Positions 26,268-37,438 of a stretch of 64,000 nt of DNA are shown piece by piece. Every line of letters begins with the position of its first letter. Position 1 is the stretch's first letter. The notes below the pieces were generated by a model. That model worked only from the letters and a program-made list of their open reading frames with translations, searched no databases and had not been told where the DNA came from. Location: the NCBI GenBank assembly GCA_024516155.1, contig JAJJXM010000029.1:186001-250000 (forward strand). Reading direction: 5' to 3'. Source of the DNA: Pyronema omphalodes. Lineage: Eukaryota; Ascomycota; Pezizomycetes; Pezizales; Pyronemataceae. The translations under genes and the position numbers were made by a program.

Positions 26268-27672
26268 GGTGACGCGTAGGTTGTTAATCTCGTAAACTTT
26301 CTTTGGGTTGTTGGCGTCATGCAACGCAGGTGGGTAGGCACAATGTCTTTGTGCGATAAAGCTTCAGCCCTAGAGGGACGCTAACGGATGATACCGAATT
26401 AATCAGCAGAACGTTCATAAAACGCGTCTACATAAACACGCGTGACCCCGGGTTTAATTTTAAACCTGCAAATGTTTGACTTCACTCGATTTCAAGCATA
26501 ATTTCATAAGACAGTTATATTATTTCTTCTATGGAAATTTTTGTTTTGCTAAAATGGTATTTTACCTCCATATCTTTACCGCGGCTTCACGAGGTTTAGT
26601 ATATGTCCGTCAACTCGGTGCCAAACATTTATTTACATGAGCAACACACGACTCACCAGGAAGGTTAAACAGTCGATTAATAGGTCGTCTGACCAATGAT
26701 ATAGATTGTCATACCACCAATTATTTTATCTCTCATACCCAAGATTCAGCCCTGCGGGTAAACAGTAAACTACAGCTTCCCCGAATCATGTAGCCTAATT
26801 CGCGGATGTCTTTCCGCAAAGGTTTCCATTATTCCCCGGTAATAATGGCGGCTATCACGTCTGTATGTCAAAACCCCGCAATATCCATACCTGGATCCAT
26901 GCCTCAGATGCATCTGACATCAACTTCAATTCATGCTTGATACCGCATAAGCCACAATTCCCACCGATTCCGCACTAAACTCTTCACATAGTTAGATATA
27001 ACTCATCTCATACGATGAGCATGATTGCCGAAAGTCAGTGCGAACGAAAAACTTCAAGCTTTTGGTCCAAAAGCTTTGCAGTATCAAAAGCCATGGCGAT
27101 GAATTAGGGCTAGCTTTAGGGCAAGGGTTTTAAGACGTCTTGTATCTTTTGTCCCGAAACCTACCTCCTTTTGGGCCTCTCTTCTGAAAGTAGGAATTCC
27201 GACTCCAAGAAGCCTCAAAAGCACATTATTGAACTCTCCAATAACAATAGCGGCATTCCTATAACCCACGTGTGGCGCCACCATGACACAATCTCCATAT
27301 TACTTTCCAATCCCGAGGGCACGCGCGCTGAAAATGTTTTAAAAAATGCCAACGATGCTACCCAATTCGACGGTTTATCCGTATCGCTTTGCTGGCCGCA
27401 TGAACTCCCGTTATCCCGTGATGACGTGTCTACGCGGGGTCGCCAAGCTGACACAGGATTTGTTGTTGGCAATTCGTTATTCACGGGAGATCTACTAGCT
27501 GCAGAGTATGCAGGAAGCTGCATTGTGAAGATGAACAGCTGGCTAGCTTTACCGTAGAATACAATGGCTTCTCCAATTATCCGAGGGATTGAAATAGGCT
27601 CGATGAGTCGCTGGGGGGTAGCTGAAGGTGTTCGAAAGATATCAAAGATTTACGCAGTTTTGATAAACAACA
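26268..27672. other. 1.4-kb intergenic region upstream of the 577-aa protein gene
   Basis: No convincing gene. A 128-codon open frame at 27171-27557 lacks an ATG near its start and overlaps a 102-codon frame on the other strand; neither resembles a known protein. A perfect 10-bp inverted repeat lies at 27056-27076. Confidence 0.5.
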
Positions 27673-29674
27673 ATGGCGACTGCCTATGCTCCCTACAGTA
27701 ATGCTATGCGCCTTGGGCAAGGGTATGTTGATGTTTCACATGTCAACAATGACAGCGGAAACTCGCTGATAGGGAACTTTGAAGCTTCAATTCATACACT
27801 CAAAATATCACTATCGACAGCGCCGTCGTTTTCGATCCCCCAAAAGTCGTCAGCACCATTCCTCCTCCTCCTCCACCCGTCGACGAAATCCAGCGCCAAA
27901 TAGTTACCTATTCCTCTCAATTCGTCGACAAACTCAGGTACCCCACTGATGAGCTCTCTTGATATGCTCTTTCTAACGACTCCATAGCGATGTCGTTGAA
28001 GCCACCAACCTCTCCCCCTCAACCAGTATTAAATCCGGTTCTATCGGCAATTCCGGTAAAGGGGGCGGAGGTTTCATAGACTGTGACAAGTTCAAAGAAG
28101 CGGACATCAACTATCTAATCTACGTAAAAGCGATAAGCCAACCCTCCGTTCCCCCAACACAAGAAAATATGCGATTCCAGCGGATAAAAGGTATAACACA
28201 GGATGTTTTCAACCGAATGTTCGGGGATTGTTTTATCTCTGGCTTCCTGGAGGGGGGTGAGTTTACTGCGTTGGTGAGTATTACGATACCGGATGAGGTG
28301 AAGGCGGAGGAGAAGGGAGGCGTGGCAAAAATTAAGGCAACAGCGAGGTTGGCATTAGCAACTTTGACTGGAAGGCAAGAGACGGATACCGCAATTTTAG
28401 CAGCTAGGAAGGTGCTTTCAGAAAAAACGGAGTTGACGATGAATGTAAATTGGTCAGGGGGTGGAAGGCTCAAGGAGGAGGATACGCAGTGGGATATTGA
28501 TAGCATCCTGAGGGTTGCGGCAAGGTTCCCGGATTTGGTGCAGAAATGCCCACAGAGGATAGCGTCAGTATCAAAACGGTCCATAGGATTGCGTAGAAAA
28601 CGAAGACTGACAATCTCTAGGGCTGTGCTCTCAAAATACACTACTCTCCGCTCTTTCCACGAGCAGTGCCCTAATATTACACCCCTCGACTACGATAATG
28701 TCGTTCTATATCACACATATCTCCTTGAAGCATACATGGAATATAAATATATCGTAAAACAGCTCAACCAAAGTTCATTCCCCTTCCATCACCTCTCATC
28801 ATTCGCTAACATTTCTAGTGCTCGAGGACACTTCCGCCTACGAAGAAGTCTCCGACGCAAAGCTTGACGATCTTCGCGACGAGCTTAAACCAATTTCGCT
28901 TATTCTCAGTGAGCTCGACGATGCCAAAACCTACTGCCGCAATCAAATGCTTCGAATCGTCAAGGAAGTTGACAACATCGCCTACCACCCCGAGCTTGCC
29001 AGTAGCGAAGACCATATCCCCCCCTTTATGTCTTCTGAGCTCTTTGCGGCCTTGATTCCAGTGCGTTCCCTATCCCCCCATAAAAACCATCTAACGAACA
29101 AGGTCCGACGTAGCACCGTAAAATCATAACCCCACCACTTCACCAAGCCCCTTTAAACACCTACACACCCGAAGAACAAAAATATTTACAAGCCAACTAC
29201 CGTTTTGGTCATCACTTCATTTTCTCTCCGCGCATCGGTGCTGAGTCGGGTCCGCCATTGAAATCGCTTCTTAGGGAATTGCCAGAGGATCAATTTCCTG
29301 TGCAAATTGATCTCTACTCTGTGGGGAGGCTACCAAGGGGGTTCGTCTTCCATTATCCAGATCCTGCAGTTTCACTGGCGATTGGAAGTACTGCCGCTGC
29401 TAGTAATGCGAGGAGTACTTCCCTAATTCTGGGGCCGGATGAGAAAGTGGTCAGAGTGGATGCAGTGAGTAAAAGGGTTTGGAAAGAAAAAATTCGGTTA
29501 GTAGTGTGGGTGCAGTTTTCAACAAATTTGGGGCGAAGTGTTTCGGCTGGACAAGAGGATTATGATGGCATTGATCCCGTGAGTGTGATATGGGGCGGGG
29601 CGGGTGTAAAGGGGTGTTATGGAATGTTTGGAGATGCGGTGGATTCTTGGGGTGTGATTTGGGCGAGGAAGTGA
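27673..29674 (+). CDS. fungal protein of unknown function, possibly MACPF/SNTX-like
   Basis: Six exons by splice signals and frame: 27673..27722, 27785..27937, 27988..28563, 28621..28772, 28819..29060, 29114..29674; 577 aa. Introns are 46 to 62 nt; the fourth (donor GTTCAT, 28773..28818) is the least certain. No signal peptide. Visible: a GQGFNSYTQNITIDSAVVF start, a proline run, a KEADINYLIYVK strand, FGDCFISGFLEGGEF near residue 150, WSGGG near 230, a helical Glu/Lys/Asp-rich segment near 320-370, and a C-terminal part rich in Gly and Trp (CYGMFGDAVDSWGVIW). I recall large groups of uncharacterised ascomycete proteins with a (Y/F)GDxFISGFxEGGE motif and think they may belong to the perforin-like/stonustoxin fold, but this is memory-based inference. 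No activity is claimed. Complete, with no breaks. Confidence 0.65.
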
Positions 29675-30638
29675 AAAAAAAAATTTTTTGGCAAAATTGA
29701 GCTATTGGATATGACACTACAATGAATCTTTTGATCACGCATAGCTACGCACGGTGATATTTCCAATCTTTGACAGCCAACTGAACACCACACAGATAAT
29801 CACTCGTAATTAATGGGCCGACCAAGGTCCCGCTGTCTTAAGCTTGACGGACTTGAAATTTTGCAACCAAAGACCAATTTTCTCGGGCTTAAATCTAACA
29901 AACTTAAACTACACAATGCTGCCGAGCTAACGGCCCATGCTATCGACAACAATACCCTTTAAATCATGTACCAAACTACCAATCTATTCCCCATGACTGA
30001 ACATTTATTTACCCTATTCATTCATGCTTAATACTGGCGTACTACAGACGTCTCATACGGAATCCTAAGTCAGGAGATAAAGGTTATTGCAGCCTCCAAC
30101 ATCCTCGGAAAGGACCGGTTGTTACATCGGCGCTATAAACAGCCTTGGTACAGGTCTGACACAGGTCCAGTGAAACCTTCATCTCAAACTCCCTCCATGA
30201 TTTTTGTTACCACTGAACCTAGAAACTTAAACTTCCTCCATAATTTTTGGTACTCCTTAATTCAACGATATTTCTGTATACTTGCTTAGTAGTATTCATT
30301 AAGCAGCAGTAACATTATGGGGTTTTATCTCGAGGTTCTAAATCTTACCGACTCACATTCAACAACTTTCCCGCAAGACCTGCGGACTACCGACCCCCTC
30401 ATTTCCGCTCTGTCGACGTACGTGAAAGGCATCGAAGCCATATTCATCAACTTTTTTTACATCCAAGAGTACATAAGGCCAGCAGGCTATCCTATTGTAA
30501 GTCTCGCCGTTATACATTCATAAAAAAGAACTGAATGAGCCAAATAATAGTGAATAGAATAGTCCTGTCTTCAAACCACTGCTATGCACGCGCCATCACT
30601 CGACCTACCATCATTCCACGTGGAGTAAAACACGGAAT
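29675..30638. other. intergenic; possible orphan exon at 30317-30495
   Basis: Mostly AT-rich spacer. At 30317-30495 a 60-codon ATG-initiated frame ends exactly at a strong GTAAGT donor, but no plausible next exon follows before the LINE relic begins near 30640. It may be a gene fragment cut by transposon insertion, or chance. Confidence 0.35.
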
Positions 30639-30639
30639 A

Positions 30640-31000
30640 TACGTAAAGGCTTCGCCCAAAACTCCGCAGCATACCCACACGACGAGCGGCTGTGTACCTA
30701 CAACTCGCTTCCAGTCACGCCTTGGTGGGTACTGGCCTAAAACAAATAAAAAGAAAGGAGTCCGACGAGTGTTGGTGGTGCGAGTCGGGACGCGAACAGA
30801 CTCGCGGACATCTCTTCGGAGAATGCAACCAGTGGAAAAGGGAATTTGAAGAATTCCGCAAAGAGGTACATAAGATTACGGGGAAGACAAGAAGGACAAG
30901 AGGAAGGTTGAAAGTGGTGGAGCTGTTCAGGGACGATCGACTTGCGAACGCGATCTTGGATTATTTGGCGGCCACAGAGATTGGTAGGTGTTATGAATAG
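30640..31000 (+). mobile_element. non-LTR retrotransposon (Tad-like LINE) 3' remnant
   Basis: About 120 codons of the C-terminal end of a LINE ORF2 are readable: LASSHALVGTGLKQIKRKES, then the ECWWC...HLFGEC zinc-finger-like motif typical of fungal Tad/LINE reverse transcriptases, a basic helix (KTRRTRGRLK) and the stop at 31000. The reverse transcriptase and endonuclease domains are missing, and the frame is broken by stops upstream of about 30639. This is a 5'-truncated, dead copy. Confidence 0.78.
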
Positions 31001-31157
31001 CGGGCATTTTTTGGCGAGCCTCCAGAACGGATGTCTATTTTTATGATTTTCTACAACTGTACGCGATCAGCTTTGAAGCGACTTAGCATCATGATTCTTC
31101 TTACACTTTGAGAACCTTTTCCTTTTTTTTTCGTTCTTTCTATACACAAAGACGTTT

Positions 31158-31165
31158 GTACTGGG
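31158..31165. repeat. 8-bp target-site duplication, left copy
   Basis: GTACTGGG, identical to 32270-32277 on the other side of the hAT element. Eight bases is the hAT-family duplication length. Confidence 0.88.
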
Positions 31166-32269
31166 CAGACCTCCCAACCGTATAGCCAGTTTACCGGGTA
31201 AAATCGTAAACCAGGTAAACTGAACTGATAATTCACAGTTAGTTGGTGCAGTTTTCGTGTCCCGGATACGCAGTTGGTTCAGTTTTGAGGGTCCCATAGA
31301 ACCAGGTAACTGCAGTGCACTGATTGAACTGATTGAACTGACTCGGTAAACAGTTTACTGGTTGTCAGATACAAACCAGTTTAACCACCTCGTTTACTAC
31401 TGCGCAGAAGAATAAACAGCCAAACCCATGCATGGAGGATCATAGATAGCCAAACCGGTGCAAATATTGTACCGAAACCTCGTTTGAACGCACCTCTACT
31501 GGCCTGGATCCTCCTATATAGCTCGCCTAGACTATTTTCTCTTGACCTACAGAACTCAACCATACCTTACACTGCCATTTCTCTCCAACCACCTACAACG
31601 AGTTCCGTTACCAGCGGCCTCTTCTCTATACCACCTAGCTTCAATACCCCGCTAGAACCCCAACAAGGCTCTGAAGATACGGCAACAGGTAGCCCCATGC
31701 AGCCGGACGAGTATGTTGATTACTGTGCGCTGAGACTGGAGGCAGCACTTGGGGATGGTCCTTCTGCCATTGAGTGGTGGTGTGAGCCCCGGCAGCGGGC
31801 CAGGTTCCCCAAACTTTGCAAAACGGCTGTTGAAGTACTGCTGTCTATTCCCGCAATGAGCGCCGAGCCCGAGCGGCTGTTTTTCGAATGCAAGAAAATC
31901 ATTATATCGGACCTTCATTCGATGCAGGCAGACACTCTGGAGGGCATTGCGGGGCTCAAGGCTTGAATCGTAGGCGTCAGTTCTTATTTCTGGGGACCCA
32001 ATTAGGATCGAATTTTGCTATGTATGCACTAAATAATATTTCTTGCCCCTTCATAAACCAGTTCCCCTGGACAAACCAGTTTTCGCAGTTTTAAACAGTT
32101 CACCTGGTTTGCCAAGCCTTGCATTCAGTTAACTGGTTTTCGCAGTTTAACCAGTTTATACTACTGACAGTAAACTGAACTGGGTGGCCGTACAGTTCTC
32201 ATCTTCCAACAGTCCGTACAGTCCGTTTTGGTCGTCATTTTAAACTGGTTTGTACGACTGGGAGGTCTG
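31166..32269 (+). mobile_element. hAT-family DNA transposon, 1104 bp, internally deleted
   Basis: The element is bounded by terminal inverted repeats: 31166 reads CAGACCTCCCAACCGTA and the reverse complement from 32269 reads CAGACCTCCCAGTCGTA, and both continue to CCAGTTTA. It is flanked by perfect 8-bp duplications (GTACTGGG). Both ends are packed with subterminal AACCAGTTT/AAACTGGTT motifs in both orientations, the usual transposase-binding architecture of hAT elements. Inside is only the 3' end of a transposase gene with the dimerisation domain; full hAT transposases are about 600-800 aa, so most of the gene is gone. The perfect duplications suggest a fairly recent insertion. Confidence 0.9.
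31484..31966 (+). pseudogene. hAT transposase C-terminal fragment (dimerisation domain)
   Basis: An uninterrupted 160-codon frame, first ATG at 31697 (89 aa from there). The part after 31697 is a recognisable hAT C-terminal dimerisation domain: EWWCEPRQRARFPKLCKTA then LLSIPAMSAEPERLF. The N-terminal BED finger and the RNase-H-like catalytic core are absent, so it cannot move DNA on its own. A retained dimerisation domain could still be expressed as a short protein, but nothing shows that. Confidence 0.85.
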
Positions 32270-32277
32270 GTACTGGG
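32270..32277. repeat. 8-bp target-site duplication, right copy
   Basis: GTACTGGG, the partner of 31158-31165. Confidence 0.88.
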
Positions 32278-33417
32278 AGCAGGAGATTGGGTTGCCTCAC
32301 TAGGAGGCTTCGGCTTAGAGGACAGGAGTTGGGTAGTTTTTTTGCTTTCCCCGCATAGGTAGTAAAGGCCTCTATTGGAGTATGACTAAAATAAAATAAA
32401 TAAATAAAAGAATATACGTCAGGGATTATGAATGACAAAACTGTTCTTATGGAAGTATCTCATCCTCGTTCAGGTCCGTATCCAAATCAAAGTTTTATGA
32501 GTTGTGAATATTTGCAAGATAATTAGACTCCGCCGATGCACCATGTTATAGGGTTTCAAATAACATCACTCGGCTGTAGGACCGGAATAGAAAATATTAT
32601 CGGGATATATCCATCCGAAATTCTATAAACAGAGATTATCATGCAAGCATAATTTATGTGCTGTTGTCTGTGGGGTCCGGAATCGGGGTTTCCGTGATCC
32701 CGATTGGGGTCGGCGTCACGCGACATCTCGTTGCCAGGTTTCGACAAGCAGTATCTTCAACACTATCGACGTATCAGCACAAGTACACAATTGAAATTCG
32801 ATAATATACCTAGAACAATTTCAGATTGTTAAAAGTACCTTAACTAACCCCAGCCTCGGATTGAGACGCCTCAAGATCATGATACAATCGCCACTTAGAT
32901 CGGATTCGGAACCACGACATTCCGAAGAGCATATCCTTCCAATTCAGCTTCCAACCAGAGTAGATAGAAATAATTCCGTAATTCCGATGGACTTTATAAT
33001 ATTAATATGGGGCTTATCCTTCCTCATACTTCTAGTGGCCAAAATTATGAGGTTGAGGGCCTTTTATTTTGCCAGATCCTGTGTCGTCGTCCATCGAAGA
33101 CATTCTCCTCTTTGCCATCCCATCTTTTTCAGATAATAAACCCCGTCTTTTTCGAGTATTGTGTTCTGGTTAAGTCGCAATCAAATCCAAACTCTATCTC
33201 TCGTCAGCATATTTCACGTCCTCAACATCGGCTCACGCTTGGAGGATCCGGCGGGGCCCAAAGCTAGGCGAAGTCCTACCTACCAAACTTCCTCTACGTC
33301 ATCAATCTCTACCTTCAACATCTTCGTATAGGTTTCTATGTCAATACACAGATTCTAAAAACGTTTTGGTGAACACGGGGCCTTCTTCCCCCTCCCATCA
33401 TCCAACTGTTTCCCACC
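32278..33417. other. intergenic, hAT element to PAP2-like gene
   Basis: AT-rich, no supported gene. The final 150 bases are C/T-rich and form the leader of the next gene. Confidence 0.5.
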
Positions 33418-34605
33418 ATGGGAGCCGACGCTTTCATCGAGCCCCTCGTGGTGGCCGGTATCCTCACCTTCGGAGTTCTAATCAACCGCAGACGAAAGGA
33501 TGTTTCGATACTCCAAGCCTTTTGGACAGATCCATACGGTGAACCAGAGTTACCAGATTGTCAAGGCGTGTCCCCAGCTACGTCGACTGCATTGATTCCT
33601 GGCATTGAGCCACAGTGGAGAAAGAGGGATTTCTTCAAATGGACTATAAAAAGTAGGAATACCGCTCGATGGAAGGACAAACGATTCTCTCGGTTCTTGG
33701 CAAAGTTTCCGTTTTTGATTGAGGTTTGGTATTGGCTGTTGGTGTATTGGGTATGTTTTTCCCGCTAAATATTGCTTCGGACATGTGCAGAAGTCTTTGT
33801 TAATACGTTTTTCTAGATATATCAACTCGGGCGAGCCTTTACTGCTGTTACCTTATCTGCAGACATTACCCCTATCGCACGCCTTCACGGACTCTCGCTC
33901 ATTGCCTGGGAAGAAGCTCTTGGAATCTTTGTTGAGCTCGACATTCAACACTGGTTCCTAAAAAGACCAATTTTACTGAAAATGATCAACTGTATATACT
34001 CCTTCATCCACATTCCGGGAACCATCCTTTTCCTCGCATGGCTGTACTATTATGCCCCACGCCGACTGTTCGAAGCCCGTCGACGCACACTAGCTCTCTG
34101 CAACCTTTTGGCATTTATAGTTTTCACAAGTTGGCCATGTATGCCACCACGACTTCTGCCAGAAGAGGATGGGTACGGTTTTGTGGATACCGTTCATGTC
34201 GGGAAGGTTAGCAGTGTGTGGACGAGTAATAGATTTTGTCAGCAGCTTGCGGCAATGCCATCCCTCCACTTTGGCTACTCTTTCGTGATTGGACTCACGC
34301 TTGCAACAATGCCGAATATCAAGCGTCGATGGCTGCTTGTGACCGTCGGAATAGCGTACCCTGCTATTATCCTCATCGCCATCTTGGCAACCGCAAATCA
34401 TTATGTTTTGGATGCTATTGTGGGCTGTGGAGTGGCTGTGCTTGGATGGTGCGCAAATGGACTTTTGAAGAATCTATTGCCCTTAGAGGACACCCTTTAT
34501 TATCTTCTGAGGGTTCATAAACCAACACTGGGAGAGAGGGATGGGTCAGTAAGTCCAGGTGATCCAAAGGTAGGAGATGTGGAGGAGTGGTGGAGACAGG
34601 CTTAG
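33418..34605 (+). CDS. PAP2-superfamily integral membrane protein, Aur1-like
   Basis: Two exons: 33418..33750 and 33817..34605; 373 aa. Multi-pass membrane protein with hydrophobic segments near the N-terminus (about 7-22), 102-115, 165-187, 203-217 and several in the last third. PAP2 phosphatase/transferase motifs are present: PSLHFG at about 259-264 (His262) and NHYVLDA at about 305-311 (His306, Asp310). The spacing resembles the PAP2_3 group that includes inositol phosphorylceramide synthase Aur1, but this protein is not Aur1 itself by overall sequence. The classic first PAP2 motif (KxxxxxxRP) is not evident, as in Aur1-type proteins. Likely a lipid phosphatase or sphingolipid/phospholipid head-group transferase; substrate unknown. 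Confidence 0.85.
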
Positions 34606-37438
34606 GTGGAGCCTCGGTGGGGTAAAGAGAGTTGTCTCATGAGGAGATACATGCAATCTTGAATAGACATTACTGGTCATTTTAGTTTGATAGAGTCTAT
34701 TATTGGTGAATGTTGCATGAGAAATTGTATGTACGCATCCGAGTAAATAACCGCGCTATATTGAGGAGGAATTGTGGCAGAGAAGAGAGTGTACAAGGGG
34801 CGAGGGGGGATTTTGGTGTGACGACAATTTTTTTGTCTGTTGAGCGTTAAATTCAAGACCTTTAATCTTTGAGATATCCAGAGCTCCTGTTGCCCGGCGA
34901 AATTTGAGTTGTGCATAATTCATTTTTTGCCAATTATCACGTGATCTATGACATATTTGGTCTCCATCCACACCCAATCTCGCATGCTCCCTGCCCATCC
35001 CAACCTCCACTTCTCGCTCCACTTTTCCAGAACACGGCCTTTTCTGCTTCGTCTATCTCAAAACAAAAATATCCTTCCCAGTTGAAAGATTTTCAAGACA
35101 AGTAATCATATGCAGGAGTGTTGTCCTGCATCAACACCGGAGATTTTATATCATGCTAACTTTCTTCAGCTCAAATACACTACCCCACAAAGAAACTATA
35201 GAAACATCCTATAGATTCTATTGTCAGAAAAAGCCTTTGCATCTAGCACCGTGGATCTTCTCCTATCAGGTAAAAGTGGCGCGAACCTTGGGTAATCACC
35301 TATGTTGCCTAACCTTTGATTGAAGAATAAACTACATAATTTCAGCTAAAAGCAAATCAAGTTCCAAATCTTTTTTTCAGGTACGTTCCTTATTTCTTAT
35401 AATCAGCTACCCAAAGTACCGTTTGAAATGATGAAAAAAATCATGCACCACTCCAAGATCCTTAGGATTGATGAAGAGAAAAAAGTCAGAACCGTTCCGA
35501 TCATACATTCATTTACTCTTATTTCTTCCAAAACTTTTATCATAGTTTCAATTACTAATTGAGATAAAATATTCCAGCCGCCGATTGCATCCACAACTTC
35601 TAAAACTTGATTATTTCTCTATGTTTTCACTTCTCTGTTATAGTAGGACAGTATCCAGTACCAAGATCCTAAGGCTGGATATGACACTACCCTCGAGCGA
35701 GTCACCATGTTCCTACCAAAAACACGCAGGAATCTCATTACTGGAAGAATTAGGTTGACAAAATTGCCAATGATACCACTCAGTTCTCGTGGTAAACCTC
35801 AAGGATGCGTCTTCCAATGAAACGGTTGTGATGATTCTTTTTTTTTGAGGCTGCAATACATCAATTTCAATGAGTGTTGGCACTCGTGTGAGCATGTGCT
35901 GACTTGGCGTAGGGCAGCCCGTCTAACGGGACAAGGCTCGGCTGTGGGTGGAGAAATGGTTCGCTTCCTCTGTAAGCGCTTGCGGAAGCTCAGGATTAGC
36001 GAATGTCGGTTTCCTGAAGCATCCACCCCACGGTTACTATCGATGCGTATTTACTGAAACCCGAGCTATAGAATCGTGGATGCGACTCGGTCTACCAGGT
36101 GAGAGAAGGTAGTCAAATCTGGGCTCGACATGCGCATCAATCCAACATCATGTTGATACACAACGCGCTCGCTCCATTTATTCACCGGACTTTACGGCGC
36201 TATATACGGCTAGACACCGTGGAACGTTCAATTTTTGTGGACTTTGCGGAAGATTTTTTTGACGCGGCGCCAGTTCGTCAGCATAAGCGAATGCATGGAC
36301 GGGGATAACCACGGGACGGTGATCGTTAGTTCTGTTTTGCAGCCTAAACAAATAGGAAACAAAGGCAGGAATTGCGGGAGACTCAGATGCAAGGGTTCTT
36401 TCTTGATGTGACAGGTGAGATGTGAGCTGGACGCTTTTGTGAGGTTGGTTATTAATTGATTCGAGCCAGTTATCTTGATCTGATAGCAGACGGGTCTTGT
36501 TTATTTCCACTACTTGTGCAACCTACCCGTGTAACGTAAGAGTGTAGATGGATGTATACAAATCGGCTGTTTGCATGGACTTGTTGGGGGATGTTACATT
36601 GTTGATGCAGTACTCTAGTCGCGCGCGACCTGGTTGACTGGCTGTTCATTATCGTCTCGTCCAAATTGAATTTTGATTCCGTCCCATTCGTTGATATATA
36701 TAATATCACTAGGCACGCGTGTTTGTTTGGTTGTTTGTTATTATCATTATTATTATTGTTGTTATTGTTATTATTATTGGTGTTATTGTTGTTGTTGTTG
36801 TTGAGAATGTAATGTATTAGTAGGCTACAGTCCGCTGCCCGCTCGCCTATCGACATTTGTTGAAGTTGACCCTCAGCGGTGTATGTAGTGGTGGTTGATT
36901 CATCACGTCGGGGGGATGGTGATGGAGGGGGGGGGGGGTTGTCTTGGGCTCATCGCGCGATGTTAATTGGACTTGGGGACTCCTGATGCTGTGGCTGGCT
37001 GCTGTCCCGATCGTCTTTCCCTACCAAAGGAACAACCCTGTCTCTGGTTAGTCTGTTGCGCTGCTCTGCTTGTGATGCTTGTCAGTCGAATCCTGTCCAT
37101 GTCCACCCGCAGTGGCCTTCCCGAGCAACCAAGAGCAGCAACGCAAACCCTCTACTCGCTCTAACTTTTCCAGCGACAGACCACTAACCACTACCACCAT
37201 CACCACAACCTACCATCACTCCCACGATATCTCTACGAGTACTCGCTGCAACCACTATCGCTTTTTGAGTACGCACAAGCACATCCACTCTCATATTAAA
37301 CACACGGGGATATCCTTCATCTCCTTCACAACATATCTTGCACCGCAAAGCGACGAAGAACGAAGTCCCCTGCCTCCCTTCGTCCAGCGCGTTACCAACA
37401 TCCATTTTTTCACTCTCTAACACCAAATCATCCATCCA
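34606..37438. other. 2.8-kb intergenic region
   Basis: Only short overlapping frames. Contains a TTA/TTG trinucleotide microsatellite at 36738-36803, a 12-base G run at 36927-36938 and a C-rich, CA-rich stretch (37180-37430) that is probably the leader of the PWWP gene. No RNA gene or transposon recognised. Confidence 0.55.
36738..36803. repeat. TTA/TTG trinucleotide microsatellite
   Basis: About 20 imperfect TTA and TTG triplets. On the complementary strand it would read as an asparagine run, but no gene is evident around it. Confidence 0.85.

Noticed and set aside
27171..27557. 128-codon plus-strand frame
   Set aside because: No ATG near its 5' end, no recognisable domain, and a competing frame of 102 codons on the opposite strand.
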